NCBI RefSeq assembly: GCF_949987535.1
Contig: NC_080067.1
Coordinates: 6,572,001 to 6,636,000 of the forward strand
Reading direction: 5' to 3'
From: Balaenoptera acutorostrata
Lineage: Eukaryota > Chordata > Mammalia > Artiodactyla > Balaenopteridae
DNA: 64,000 nt
A model generated the notes under the pieces. That model had not been told where the DNA came from. It saw nothing but the letters and a program-made list of their open reading frames with translations, and did not search any database. Of the stretch, positions 34,692 to 45,248 are shown one piece after another. The first letter of the stretch is position 1; each line of letters begins with the position of its first letter. The position numbers were made by a program, and so were the translations under genes.

Positions 34692-36880
34692 TTTGCTTAA
34701 CTTACTGTGTTTGTGGTCTCCTTTTCGCAGGCTGCAGGTTCATAGTTCCCATTGTTTTTGGTGTCTGCCCCCAGTGGCTAAGGTTGGTTCAGTGGGTTGT
34801 GTAGGCCTCCTGGTGGATAGGACTAGTGCCTGTGTTCTGCTGGATGAGGCTGGATCTTGTGTTTCTGGTGGGCAGGACCACGTCAGGTGATGTGTTTTGA
34901 GGTGTCTGTGACCTTATTATGATTTTAGGCAGCCTCTCTGTTAATGGGTGGGGTTGTGTTCCTGTCTTGCTAGTTGTTTGGCATAGGGTGTCCAGCGCTG
35001 TAACTTGGTAGTTGTTGAGTTCAGTTGGGTCTTAATGTTGAGATGGAGATCTCTGGGAAAGCTTTTGCTGTTTGATATTATGTGGAGCCAGGAGGTCTCT
35101 GGTGGACCAATGTCCTGAACTCTGCTCTCCCACCTAAGAGGCACAGGCCTGACACCTGGCCAGAGCACCAAGACCTTGTGAGCCACATGGCTCAGAAGAA
35201 AAGGGAGAAAAAAAGGGAAGAAAGATAGAAATAAATAAAATAATGTTATTAAAATAAAAAATAAAAAAAATTGTTACAAATAAAAAAATTAAAAAGTAAT
35301 AAAAAATAGAAACAAAAAAGAAAGAAAGAAGAGAGCAACCAAACCAAACAACAAATCCACCAATGATATCAAGTGCTAAAAAGTATACTAAAAAAAAAAA
35401 AAAAAAAAAAAAGACATACAGACAGAACCTTAGGACAAATAGTAAAAGCAAAACTATACTGACAAAATCACAAAAAGAAACATACACATACACACTCACT
35501 AAAAAAAAAAAAGATATATATAGATAGATAGATAGATAGATAAGAGGAAGAGAGCAACAAAATCAATAAACAAATCTACCAATGATAATAAACGCCAAAT
35601 ACTAAATTAAGATAAACTTAAAACCAGAAACAAATTAGTTGCAGAAAGCAAACCCAAAGTCTACAGTTGCTCCCAAAGTCCACCACCTCAATTTTGGGAT
35701 GATTCATTGTCTATTCAGGTATTCCACAGATGCAGGGTACATCAGGTTGATTGTGGAGATTTAATCCACTGCTCCTGAGGCTGCTGGGAGAGATTTCCCT
35801 TTCTCTTTTTTGTTCGCACAGCTCCTGGGGTTCAGCTTTTGATTTGGCCCCGCCTCTGTGTGTAGGTCACTTGAAGGCATCTGTTCTTTTCCCAGACAGG
35901 ACGGGGTTAAAGTAGTAGCTGATTCGGGGGCTCTGGCTCACTCAGGCTTGGGGGGAGGGAGGGGTACGGAATGCGGGGTGAGCCTGCAGCGGCAGAGGCT
36001 GGAGTGACGTTGCACCAGCCTGAGGCACACCGTGTGTTCTCCCGGGGAAGTTGTCCTGGATCACAGGACCCTGGCAGTGGTGGGCTGCACAGGCTCCCAG
36101 GAGAGGAGGTGTGGATAGTGACCTGTGCTTGCACACAGGCTTCTTGGTGGCAGCAGCAGCAGCCTTAGCATCTCGTGCCCGTCTCTGGGGTCCACGCTAA
36201 TAGTCGCGGCTCGCGCCCGTCTCTGGAGTTTGTTTAGGCGGCGCTCTGAATCCCCTCTCCTCACGCACCATGAAACAATGGTCTCTTGCCTCTTAGGCAG
36301 GTCCAGACTTTTTCCTGGACTCCCTCCTGGCTAGCTGTGGTGGACTAGCCCCCTTCAGGCTGTGTTCACGCACCCAACCCCAGTCCTCTCCCTGGGATCT
36401 GATCTCCGAAGACCGAGCCTCAGCTCCCAGCCCCCACCAGCCCTGGCAGGTGAGCAGACAAGCTTCTCGGGCTGGTGAGTGCTGGCTGGCACCGACCCTC
36501 TGTGCAGGAATCTCTCTGCTTTGCCCTCTGCCCCCCCGTTGCTGTGCTCTCCTCCATGGCTCTGAAGCTTCCACCCCATCCACCCCTGTCTCGGCCAGTG
36601 AAGTGGCTTCCTAGTGTGTGGAAACTTTTCCTCCTTCACAGCTCTCTCCCCGAGGTGCAGGTCCCGTCCCTATTCTTTTGTCTCTCTTTTTTCTTTTTTC
36701 TTTTCTCCTACCCAGGTACGTGGGGAGTTTCTTACCTTTTGGAAAGTCTGAGGTCTTCTGCCAGCATTCAGTAGGTGTCCTGTAAGAGTTGTTCCACATG
36801 TAGATGTATTTCTGATGTATTTGTGGAGAGGAAGGTGATCTCCATGTCTTATTCCTTTGTCATCTTGAAGGTCTCTTCCC
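34692..36880 (-). promoter_or_regulatory. L1 5'UTR / internal promoter region
   Basis: About 2.2 kb upstream of ORF1. The outer part (about 35830-36700) is GC-rich and keeps many CpGs (for example around 36190-36245). The inner part (35190-35640) is extremely T-rich on the L1 strand. The extreme 5' end reads 'ccttcaagatgacaaagg' on the minus strand (36854-36871), close to the YY1-type CAAGATGGC site found near the start of other mammalian L1s. Promoter activity is inferred from family knowledge. Confidence 0.7.
35507..35545. repeat. A-run plus (GATA)n
   Basis: A poly-A tract followed by ATATATAGATAGATAGATAG-type repeats, within the L1 5'UTR. Confidence 0.85.
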
Positions 36881-36895
36881 CAGGGAATTTTTGAA

Positions 36896-38627
36896 ATGTT
36901 TTATATGTAGAATGCCCAGGATACAGCACCTGTTGTCTTGACCTAATTATTGGTAATCCCCTCTTCAATCTCAAAAGTAACTCAATTTGGATGGTAAATT
37001 ATATGATTACCCCACTTATGTATGGTATCTGATTTTATCTTCATGCAATTTTATGAAGTGAGCATGATGATGACAAATATAGGAAAGTAATGTGCTTCCG
37101 TGCATGGACCTAGTAAGTCGAGAAGTTGTGATTTGAACCTTGGAAATCTGACTATTAACTATTATGTTATTTTTCCATTTGCAAGTCCGTCATATCTGAA
37201 ACTGTACAATCAAGTAGTTATTCACTGAGAGCGAACCCACCATCTAGTATAGGAACCAGTTCCATTTTTGTATTATGTGTTGAAAGTCTTTTTGTTCATT
37301 ATGCCGAAATCTATTCCTCTTTAGTTTCAGAAACATGGACCAAAACAAATTAGAACCAGATTGTAAAAGGCTTTTTTTATTCCATGTCAAGAAGTTTTTG
37401 TTATCTTTGAATCTGAAGGCAAGAGGAGGGGCAAGAAAGTTGCTTTTTTAATTTTGGGGATCTTAAGATGAGAGGCATTGATTGTAAATTATGCAGGAGG
37501 AGACAGAGTTTCACTGATCCTGAAGATAATCATTAGGATTTTTTACTCTTACATAGCAGTTTAGAATCTTATATTTGGTTTTACTCTTAGAGCCAAAGTT
37601 TACAGAAAATGTGGATGAACAGCTCTGTAGTCACATGATTGATGTGTTAAGGGTTGGTGAGATTTTGTCTTCACTCATACACAGGCAACTCTTATTAGAA
37701 TAGTAGGTAGGCAGGAATTCTCTCCTGCAGTTGACCAGCAAGCAGAAGCTCTGATTATCATTAAGATAATGAAAACAGAAAAGAAGTGTGTATTTCTCCC
37801 CCTTTCCAGAGGTGTATGTGACAGATCTGTCAGATTCATCATATTAAACATCATGTTTTGAAGATACTTTTGTATTAGACAGGTTTAGCCAACTACAGAA
37901 AACCACGAAGCTGAGATTTGACCAACAGAAGATATACAAACTTGTGAACATATGTGGGAAATGGGAAAAGTCATTGGCCAAAAGGAATATTTTTTAAGTA
38001 TCTGAAGTAACTGCAGCTTTCTGTGATGAATCTAAAGGAAATATGTGTGAGGAGAGCCAAGTTCTCACTTTCAAAAACATTTTTCCAGATGCATTTTCCT
38101 TCTTTCTCCTGGGGGTTTGTGATCAGATTATCCATCTCTAAAGTAGACAAAATAGCTACTCCAGTATATTTATTGTTAAGAGCGTTATTAAGTTCACTGC
38201 TTTTCATTTAAGGATGGGAGAATTTTGACTGCCAACTTTAGAACCCTCTTAAAAATAAGAGCTTCAGAGTTCAGTGTAGCAAGGAAGCTTTTAAAAACTC
38301 CACGTTCCATTTGCCTGTGGCAACATTTGACCTCTTTCCTCAAGCCTGCCATTTAAATTTCTACCTTATTTCCCTCACAGCCTTGGAAACAAACCAACAA
38401 TTACTTTTAAACAGGAATCATTATAGTTTAAATATCACATCTCTTATTTGGTTATAGAAACATTTTACCTTTAATTAAGTTTGTTTCAAAATCCATGTTT
38501 CCAATCAAAGAGAAAATGTGCTGTGAAGTTCAAACATAATTCACTGTTGGAGGAGGTGGTGCACTTTAGAATGTTTTCTAGCGATTTTGTAGAACTTGGA
38601 ACAATGACTTGTTCCATTTTAGGGGAG
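36896..38627. other. Mostly unique sequence, probable MIR
   Basis: A diverged MIR on the minus strand is likely at 37015-37155 ('tatctgattttatcttcatg' ... 'tgatttgaaccttggaaatc'). The remaining 1.5 kb holds no recognised repeat or exon. Confidence 0.45.
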
Positions 38628-38630
38628 CTG

Positions 38631-38985
38631 TTTTAGTCCATTTGGGCTGCTCTAACAAAAATCATAGATTACATGGCTTATGAACAATGGAAATGTATGT
38701 TTCACAGCTCCGGAAGTCCAAGATCAAGTTGTTGGTAGATTTGGTTTCTAATGAGGACCTGCTTACTGGTACATAGACTGCCATCTTCTTACTGTGTCCT
38801 CATGTGGTGAAGGGGAGAATTTTGGTCTCTTCAGCTTCTCAAAAGGGCATTAATCCCATTCATGAAGGCTTCACCCTCATGGCCTAATCACCTCCCAAAG
38901 GTCCCACCTCCTAACACCATCACACTGAGGGTTGGAGCTTCAATATATGAATTCTGGAGAGACACAAAAATTAAGTCTATTTTGG
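38631..38985 (-). mobile_element. MaLR (MST-like) LTR, near full length
   Basis: Plus strand begins 'ttttagtccatttgggctgc' and ends '...gagacacaaaaattaagtct', the reverse complement of an MST/MaLR LTR. Internal blocks 'gtgtcctcatgtggtgaagg' and 'cattaatcccattcatgaag' are in order. No internal MaLR sequence is attached, so it is solo. Same family as 53953-54303. Confidence 0.8.
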
Positions 38986-40244
38986 GAGCTATTTGCTTCT
39001 ATATTAATAACAGTGCCACCACTTTGTTCAACTCCAAGGAGCACTATTTTCACTGTGTTCTATGTAGTCTAAGGGATCCAATATAATGTTGCCCCCTTGG
39101 ACTTAGCAACTCCATGTAAATATTTTCATGACCTTGACTATGTTCAAAATTGCCAAGGTCATAAGAGAGGAAGAACATGTAATAAAATTACTGAAGGGAT
39201 CAATTGAAAGGAAATGTGCATCTCAAGTTAGAGGACAGTGATTAAGTTCATGGTTTAATGTAACTGGAAATCTAATTTTCTAATTTTTTGGATCCTGAAG
39301 TTGAGTAATCTTGGCAAAAAACGTGTAATAGAGCAAAATTGAATAAAATCCTCACTGTTAAAGAATCAAATTGCTTCTGAAACCTAACAAAAACTTACCA
39401 CTAGCTTTGTTCAAAAACTTAGTAAATTATGGCACTATTCTCTCCGTTTTCTAGAAGTTAATTATTTTCTTGCTCACCAGTCCATTTGGCTTAGTAGGAC
39501 TGAGCTCACATTCAGAATAGACAACTTCATGATTTTAGGTATTGCCGAATAAGTTAACTTTTGCTTTTAAATTCTTGGGGGCTCAGTGATTACAGAGGAC
39601 TTAAAATGACTGCCATTTATAGCCAAGTGACTGGTGTTGTCTATTAGAAACACGTGGCAGAGGTAGCTGAAGTTTGGATGCGATGACTGCTTCTAAAACA
39701 GGTGTTTACCAGAACAGGGCAATAAGTGGTATTGCAATTAGGGATGACAAGGGCATATTTAAAAATCAGTGCATATTAAAATACACTGATGTAAACAAAA
39801 GCCCATAACAAATTAATCTCACAATGCTCAAATAAATAGACTTTACATTTTGGTCATGAAATAGATGTCTATTTTAGCCTAGGAGCACGCTCACGACCAC
39901 TTCAGGGCTGGCAGGTGTTGAAAGCAATGTTATTAAGGAGAAGAGCTCCAGATGGTCCCAGGGAAAGGGTTTCTTCTATTATAATAAACACAAGGAAAGG
40001 CTGACAATCTCTATGAATGACAGATGAAAATAACAGGCAATAAATGAGATCTAAGACTGATGCCTCATGAGAAGAGACTGAGTAGCTCTGAGCAAATATG
40101 GCATGTAAAACGGAAAGATATTCCTGAAGAAAGAGAGATAAAAATATTCCCAGGGAAAGCCCAGGAAAAAGAGGAGACAGGAAGTTTCCCATGGATGTCA
40201 TTTATGCACTCTGCTGGCTCCAAGAGCAGCATATTTACTTATTA
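38986..40244. other. Unassigned sequence
   Basis: About 1.25 kb; no recognised repeat, gene or RNA. Overlapping small frames around 39900-40260 have no domain support. Confidence 0.5.
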
Positions 40245-41580
40245 TTATTTTAACTTTTAATTATGGAACACTTCAAGCATGTACAAAACTAGACAGAATG
40301 GTAAAATGAATATGTACCACCAACCAGCTGTTATCAGTGCATGGCCAAACTTGTTCCATTCTAATTCCCACCCACTTTCCACATCCTCCTTTTTTAAAGT
40401 AAAATATCAAACAGTATATAGTTTCATTTGTAAAACATTTTATATGAGACCACATTAAAGTAGCCTCGTATTATCATGATAACATCTAAAATTTAACAGC
40501 CGTTTCTTAGTATCATCAAATATGCAGACAGTTCAAATTTTCAGTTGTATCATTAAACGTCAATGATCTTTTATGTTTACATTTTGTTTTCTTGAACCAG
40601 GCTCTAAATAATGTCCATACAGTACAATTGTTTGATACTTTCAAGTCTCTTTTTTTCTTTCTAGGTGTTTCCTCTGTCTTTCTGTGTCTGTCTCTTTCTC
40701 CCTCTTTCTTTTCTTGGAATTTACTTGTTTAAGAAATGTAGTCCTATGGATTCACCATGGTTTAGATTTGCTGACTGCCTTCTCATTGTGTTTAATATGG
40801 TCCTCTGTGCTCTGTGTATCCTATAACTTGACAGCTAAGTTTAGAATGTGGATCAAATTTAAAATTGTTTTGGATTTGGTTTGATTTTTGGCATTGTTAC
40901 CTTCGAGATAATGTTGAGTTCTTTCATCAGGGCTATAAATGTCTAGTTACCTCTCATTTTGTGATATTAGCAGCTATATATCTGTTAAGTCATTAAAGAT
41001 TGTCAAATGTCATATAAAATACACATACATTGGCATATACATATGCAATGTCATATACATTGCAAGACTGAAATATGCTATTTCTATTATTACTTTTTCA
41101 TTTATTAGCTGAAATAATTCTTTAAAGAGACTCTTAACCTCTTATTTGTTTACTCCATGACACAGTTCATATTGAAAGGGAAGGATAAATGCATTATTCT
41201 TTTCCTTTTTTTACAGTCTTAAAACTAATGAGTTGATTAATTATCATTCTTCAGTGGTGATCAATCTCTTTTGAATGATTTTCAAATCATGGATGTAATA
41301 TACTTTATGCTCTGAATCTCTTGCCTTATTACTATTTCTGGTTTACAAATTATCTTAATTTTGGCCACAAGAGCCTCTTTAAATTTGTCTTTTGAACTCT
41401 TTGACCCAAATCTAGTGGTCATTGATAACTTCCTTGCTATCAGATTTGTAAAGCTTGCCCAGACTTAAACACTTATTTCATCAGATTTGAAATCAGCAAT
41501 TTCTACAACTGTCCTGGCTCCTTGTGATGTGACCACAATTGGGAAATTCAGTGTACTCACTGCTTCTGAATTATTTGTTG
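40245..41580 (-). mobile_element. Old L1M (ME-like) 3' region
   Basis: In reverse-complement order: 'acacttcaagcatgtacaaa' (40267), 'ctgttatcagtgcatggcca' (40328), 'tatcatcaaatatgcagaca' (40511), 'cttgaaccaggctctaaata' (40592), 'aatttacttgtttaagaaat' (40718), 'ctggctccttgtgatgtgac' (41514). This is the arrangement of very old L1M 3' ends. No coding sequence survives. Confidence 0.7.
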
Positions 41581-43300
41581 TTTTTCATCCTCTTCATTGG
41601 ATAGATCAAGAGCTATATTTGTGATGCAATAAGTAATGAAATCGTGTGGCTACTTTATAAGATCTTTACATAATTTCTATCTTACATTTTCATCTACTCC
41701 CTTCAATGCTGAAAAATTCCAGTTGTCAAGGACACTGGAGATGCTAGAATTAAAATATTACATAATTACCCATTAATTTTATCTCACATTACACACAGTG
41801 AATCAAAATTGTAATAGTGACAACTACCACTAGTAATATGATTACCAAAAACTTTATAAATTTTTATTTTGCAGTCTATCTTATAATTCAACATAATACA
41901 TTAGTAAGTATTATCAAATTAATGTGTTCCAAATGACTTAGACTAATCCCTTTCTATGCATCCAAGTACATGCCTTGGTTTAGTTCACATAATGAGTCAT
42001 TTTAGAAATTTTAAAAATTTTTAATAATTTCATTCTTACATAAAATTTTTACATAGTTCCAAGTTAAGTCTTGGAAATAGGTCACATTTAAAGAAGAGTA
42101 AACTCTATCCCTGTTCTCTCTACTCTATTCCCTCCCTCTCTTACAAGTTCATTCATTCATTTATTATTTTACGATTTATCCTTCCATTGTTTTTTAGGAA
42201 TATCCCTCTTTAGATGAGAGTAACACATTATATTTTAGTATATGGTTTGTTTTAGGGAATTTTGCATTTTTGTTCCTATGTTTACTTTAATATTAACATC
42301 ATTTTCTGGTATCCTTTCAAGAATTATTTTCTATTGGCGCTTTGCTAAGAAGATTGAAAATATCTAATAAACTTTTCTTCCCCTACTCCAGCCTCTTCCA
42401 TATCATAGAATTTTAAGTAATATCATTTTACTTTCAGGTAATAACTGTTATTATATATTTTGACATGCTCTTTCCATTGTCCTCTTATTTTTTCAATAAT
42501 TTAACCATATGTTTTGTCAAAGCATATCCCTATGATACACAATTTATCCCATATAACCATAGTTTATTCTTACTTCCAAATGCAATGTTTTTATATGCTC
42601 ATGATCTTTTAATTTATATTCTTCCAATTATTTTGGTAATCTAAAGCTCATTTTTAGTGGATTTTTTAGAAAAGTCTCATGAGAATAAAATTCTCTGGGA
42701 TTTTGCATTTTGATAACTTTAATTCTGCTTTTATTTTGAAAATCAGTTTGTCAAGATATAATATACTTGATTCACACATTCTTTTCTTGAATAAGCATTG
42801 GCAACTGACATAAAGAGTTGTTATTAAAAAGTTCTGATGACATGATGATCTTTCTCTCATAAGTGATTTATTTGGAGGTCTTTATTTTTATTTCAGAAGA
42901 GTATTTTAAGCTTTATTGTTGTATTTTACTAGGCTAAGTCTCAGAATTGATCATTCTAGTGACTTTTCAATTTCTTAAATCTTTGTTATTAGTATTTGTG
43001 TCCTTCAATTTTTCTTCTTTTGAAATTCCTATCACACATATGTTAGATCTTCTTGGCATATGTTTTACATTTACCATTTCCTTCCAAATACTGAGATGTG
43101 TTGTTTCTTTTCCACTTTTAATATTCTTCCTTTTCAACTTCTATTTAGCTTGAGGAATTATCTGTTGTTTTAATTCCTGTTTATGCTTTTTCTACTTTAA
43201 TACTAATTTCTGAAATATTTTAATTTTATTCTAATTCTTTCTTGATTTCTGTAATTTCATTCCTGATTTTCCCTAATTGTAATCTGTGTTGTTCTTTCAT
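41581..43300 (-). mobile_element. Possible upstream continuation of the old L1M
   Basis: AT-rich sequence with weak resemblance to the L1M 5' or ORF1 region in reverse complement, for example 'tatcacacatatgttagatc' and 'ttcttggcatatg' near 43030-43062. Too diverged for a confident boundary. Confidence 0.35.
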
Positions 43301-43930
43301 GTTTTTTTGGGCAGTCCCAACTTGTGCAATAAGGCAAGAAAAGAAAAGAAAAAAGTATGTAGAGAAGACTGTCAGCAAGTCTATTTGGCCTCATGCCAGG
43401 GCCAAAATCTCAACCTAGCTCTTTTTTATTAGTCATAAAACTGATATTTACATATTTACATATCTATCTGATAATAACATTTTTTGGTTCTATATGAGAC
43501 AGAAAATTCCAACACAAGTATACTATACATATTATGAATATGTAAGGATAAGACTGTCTTTGTGTGGATAAATGGTTTGGATTGGGTCCCTCTGGTTGAA
43601 GGGATACCGGCTTGGAGTTAAAGAAAGAAATTGTGAAATTGTTCATTGCCAGTCATGAGCTAAGGAGTATGAGTTATTCAAATATGCACCTGAGAGCCAT
43701 CATTATGTAGAAATAACAATCTCTATATCTGAAAAACAAAAGTTAAATGTCAGTCAATATGAGTGAACCAACTAAAGAGAAGACTGAAAGAATAATTGTT
43801 ATAATGAGATTCCTGAGAATATACACAATTGGATCCACTGCCTGTGGAAAGAATAAACAACATGTTCCCCACTGTAAGTGGGTGGCAAAGGAGAGGATAG
43901 TTGTCAGATTTGTAGGTCTGGTAGCAAGAA
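43301..43930. other. Unassigned sequence
   Basis: 'gtgcaataaggcaagaaaag' at 43324 resembles a short L1 ORF2 piece; the rest is not recognised. Confidence 0.35.
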
Positions 43931-43945
43931 GTTGAGATCATTCCC

Positions 43946-44700
43946 AACTGATGGGCTTTTGATACAGCCACTATGGAGAACAGTATGGAGGTTCCTTAAA
44001 AAACTAAAAATAGAACTACCATATGACCCAACAATCCCACTAATGGGCATATACCCTGAGAAAACCATAATTCAAAAAGAGTCATGTACCACAATGTTCA
44101 TTGCAGAACTATTTACAATAGCCAGGAAGTAACCTAAGTGTCCATTGACAGCTGAATGGATAAAGAAGATGTGGCACATATATACAATGGAATATTACTC
44201 AGCCATTAAAAAAACGAAATTGAGTTATTTGTTGTGATATGGATGGACCTAGAGTCTGTCATACAGAGTGAAGTAAGTCAGAAAGAGAAAAACAAGTACT
44301 GTATGCTAACACATATATATGGAATCTAAAAAAAAAAAAAAAAGGTTCTGACAAACCTAGGGGCAGGACAGGAATAAAGACACAGTCATAGAGAATGGAC
44401 TTGAGGACATGGGGAGGGGGAAGTGTAAGCTGGGATGAAGTGAGAGAGTAGCATTGACATATATACATTACCAAATGAAAATAGATAGCTAGTGGGAAGC
44501 AGCTGCATCACACAGGGAGATCAGCTCTGTGCTTTGTGACCACTTAGAGGGGTGGGATAGGGAGAGTGGGAGGGAGACGCAAGAAGGAGGGGATAGGGGG
44601 ATATGTGTATACATATAGCTGATTCACTTTGTTGTATAGCAGAAACTAACACAACGTTGTGAAGCAATTATACTCCAATAAAGTTGTTTAAAAAAAATAG
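43946..44700 (+). mobile_element. Young 5'-truncated L1
   Basis: Ends of ORF2 and 3'UTR of the young cetartiodactyl-type L1. An ORF2 piece in the frame at 43878-44132 reads '[20 protein letters not shown]'. The 3'UTR runs to 'ttatactccaataaagttgt' (44669) and a short A tail. Probable target-site duplication gttgagatcatt (43931-43942) and ggtgagaccatt (44702-44713). A few bases near the 5' edge depart from L1, consistent with a small deletion. Confidence 0.9.
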
Positions 44701-44938
44701 AGGTGAGACCATTTGCTGAGGGGGTATTCCAAGAGACAGACATAGCATTAAAAATGCAATGAGCATGGATCAGATTTGAATCAAGCCTGTTTTAGACAGT
44801 TAAAGAGTACATTAATCAGAAAAATGTTGGATACTCACAATCACGTTTACATTTACACACATGTATACACTCTTCTATCTCACTTATAAATACAAATTTA
44901 CTCACAAATAAAAGTGAGACCAAATATATACAATAGTT

Positions 44939-45231
44939 TTTTTTTTAATTAATTTATTTATTATTTATGGCTGTGTTGGGTCTTCATTTCTGTGCGAGGG
45001 CTTTCTTCAGTTGCGGCGAGCGGGGGCCACTCTTCATAGCGGTGCGCGGGCCTTTCACTGTCGTGGCCTCTCATTGCGGACGGAGCACAGGTTCCAGATG
45101 CGCAGGCTCAGTAGTTGTGGCTCACGGGCCCAGTTGCTCCGCGGCATGTGGGACCTTCCCAGACCAGGGCTCGAACCCGTGTCCCCTGCATTGGCAGGCA
45201 GACTCTCAACCACTGTGCCACCAGGGAAGCC
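44939..45231 (-). mobile_element. CHR-type SINE
   Basis: The minus strand begins gggcttccctggtggcacag, has the GGTTCGAGCCC B-box and a long body, and ends in the A-rich tail at 44939-44965. Flanking 'caatagtttttttt' and 'caatacagttattttt' may be a decayed duplication. CpGs in the body (about 45014-45150) are relatively well kept, suggesting a younger copy than the one at 7.3 kb. The open frames at 44967-45263 are inside it. Confidence 0.93.
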
Positions 45232-45248
45232 CAATACAGTTATTTTTT

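Larger units (their letters stand above)
29582..36880 (-). mobile_element. Full-length, inactivated cetartiodactyl-type L1
   Basis: A complete L1 read right to left: 5' end near 36880, 5'UTR of about 2.2 kb, ORF1 (34691-33800), a short inter-ORF spacer, ORF2 (about 33740-29974), 3'UTR and poly(A) (T run at 29582-29594 on the plus strand). The length of 7.3 kb fits a full insertion. Possible degenerate target-site duplication: gggcaatcttttt at 29569-29581 and gggaatttttgaa at about 36883-36895. The reading frames are broken. It is clearly younger than the L1 at 17-22 kb because long open stretches survive. Confidence 0.93.

Noticed and set aside
34438..34890. 150-codon hydrophobic plus-strand frame that looks like a membrane protein
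   Set aside because: It is antisense to L1 ORF1 and the start of the 5'UTR; T-rich antisense of a coiled-coil gene gives false Leu/Phe/Ile-rich proteins.
35134..35499. 121-codon frame rich in Phe/Val/Leu
   Set aside because: It is a translation of the T-rich low-complexity tract in the L1 5'UTR.
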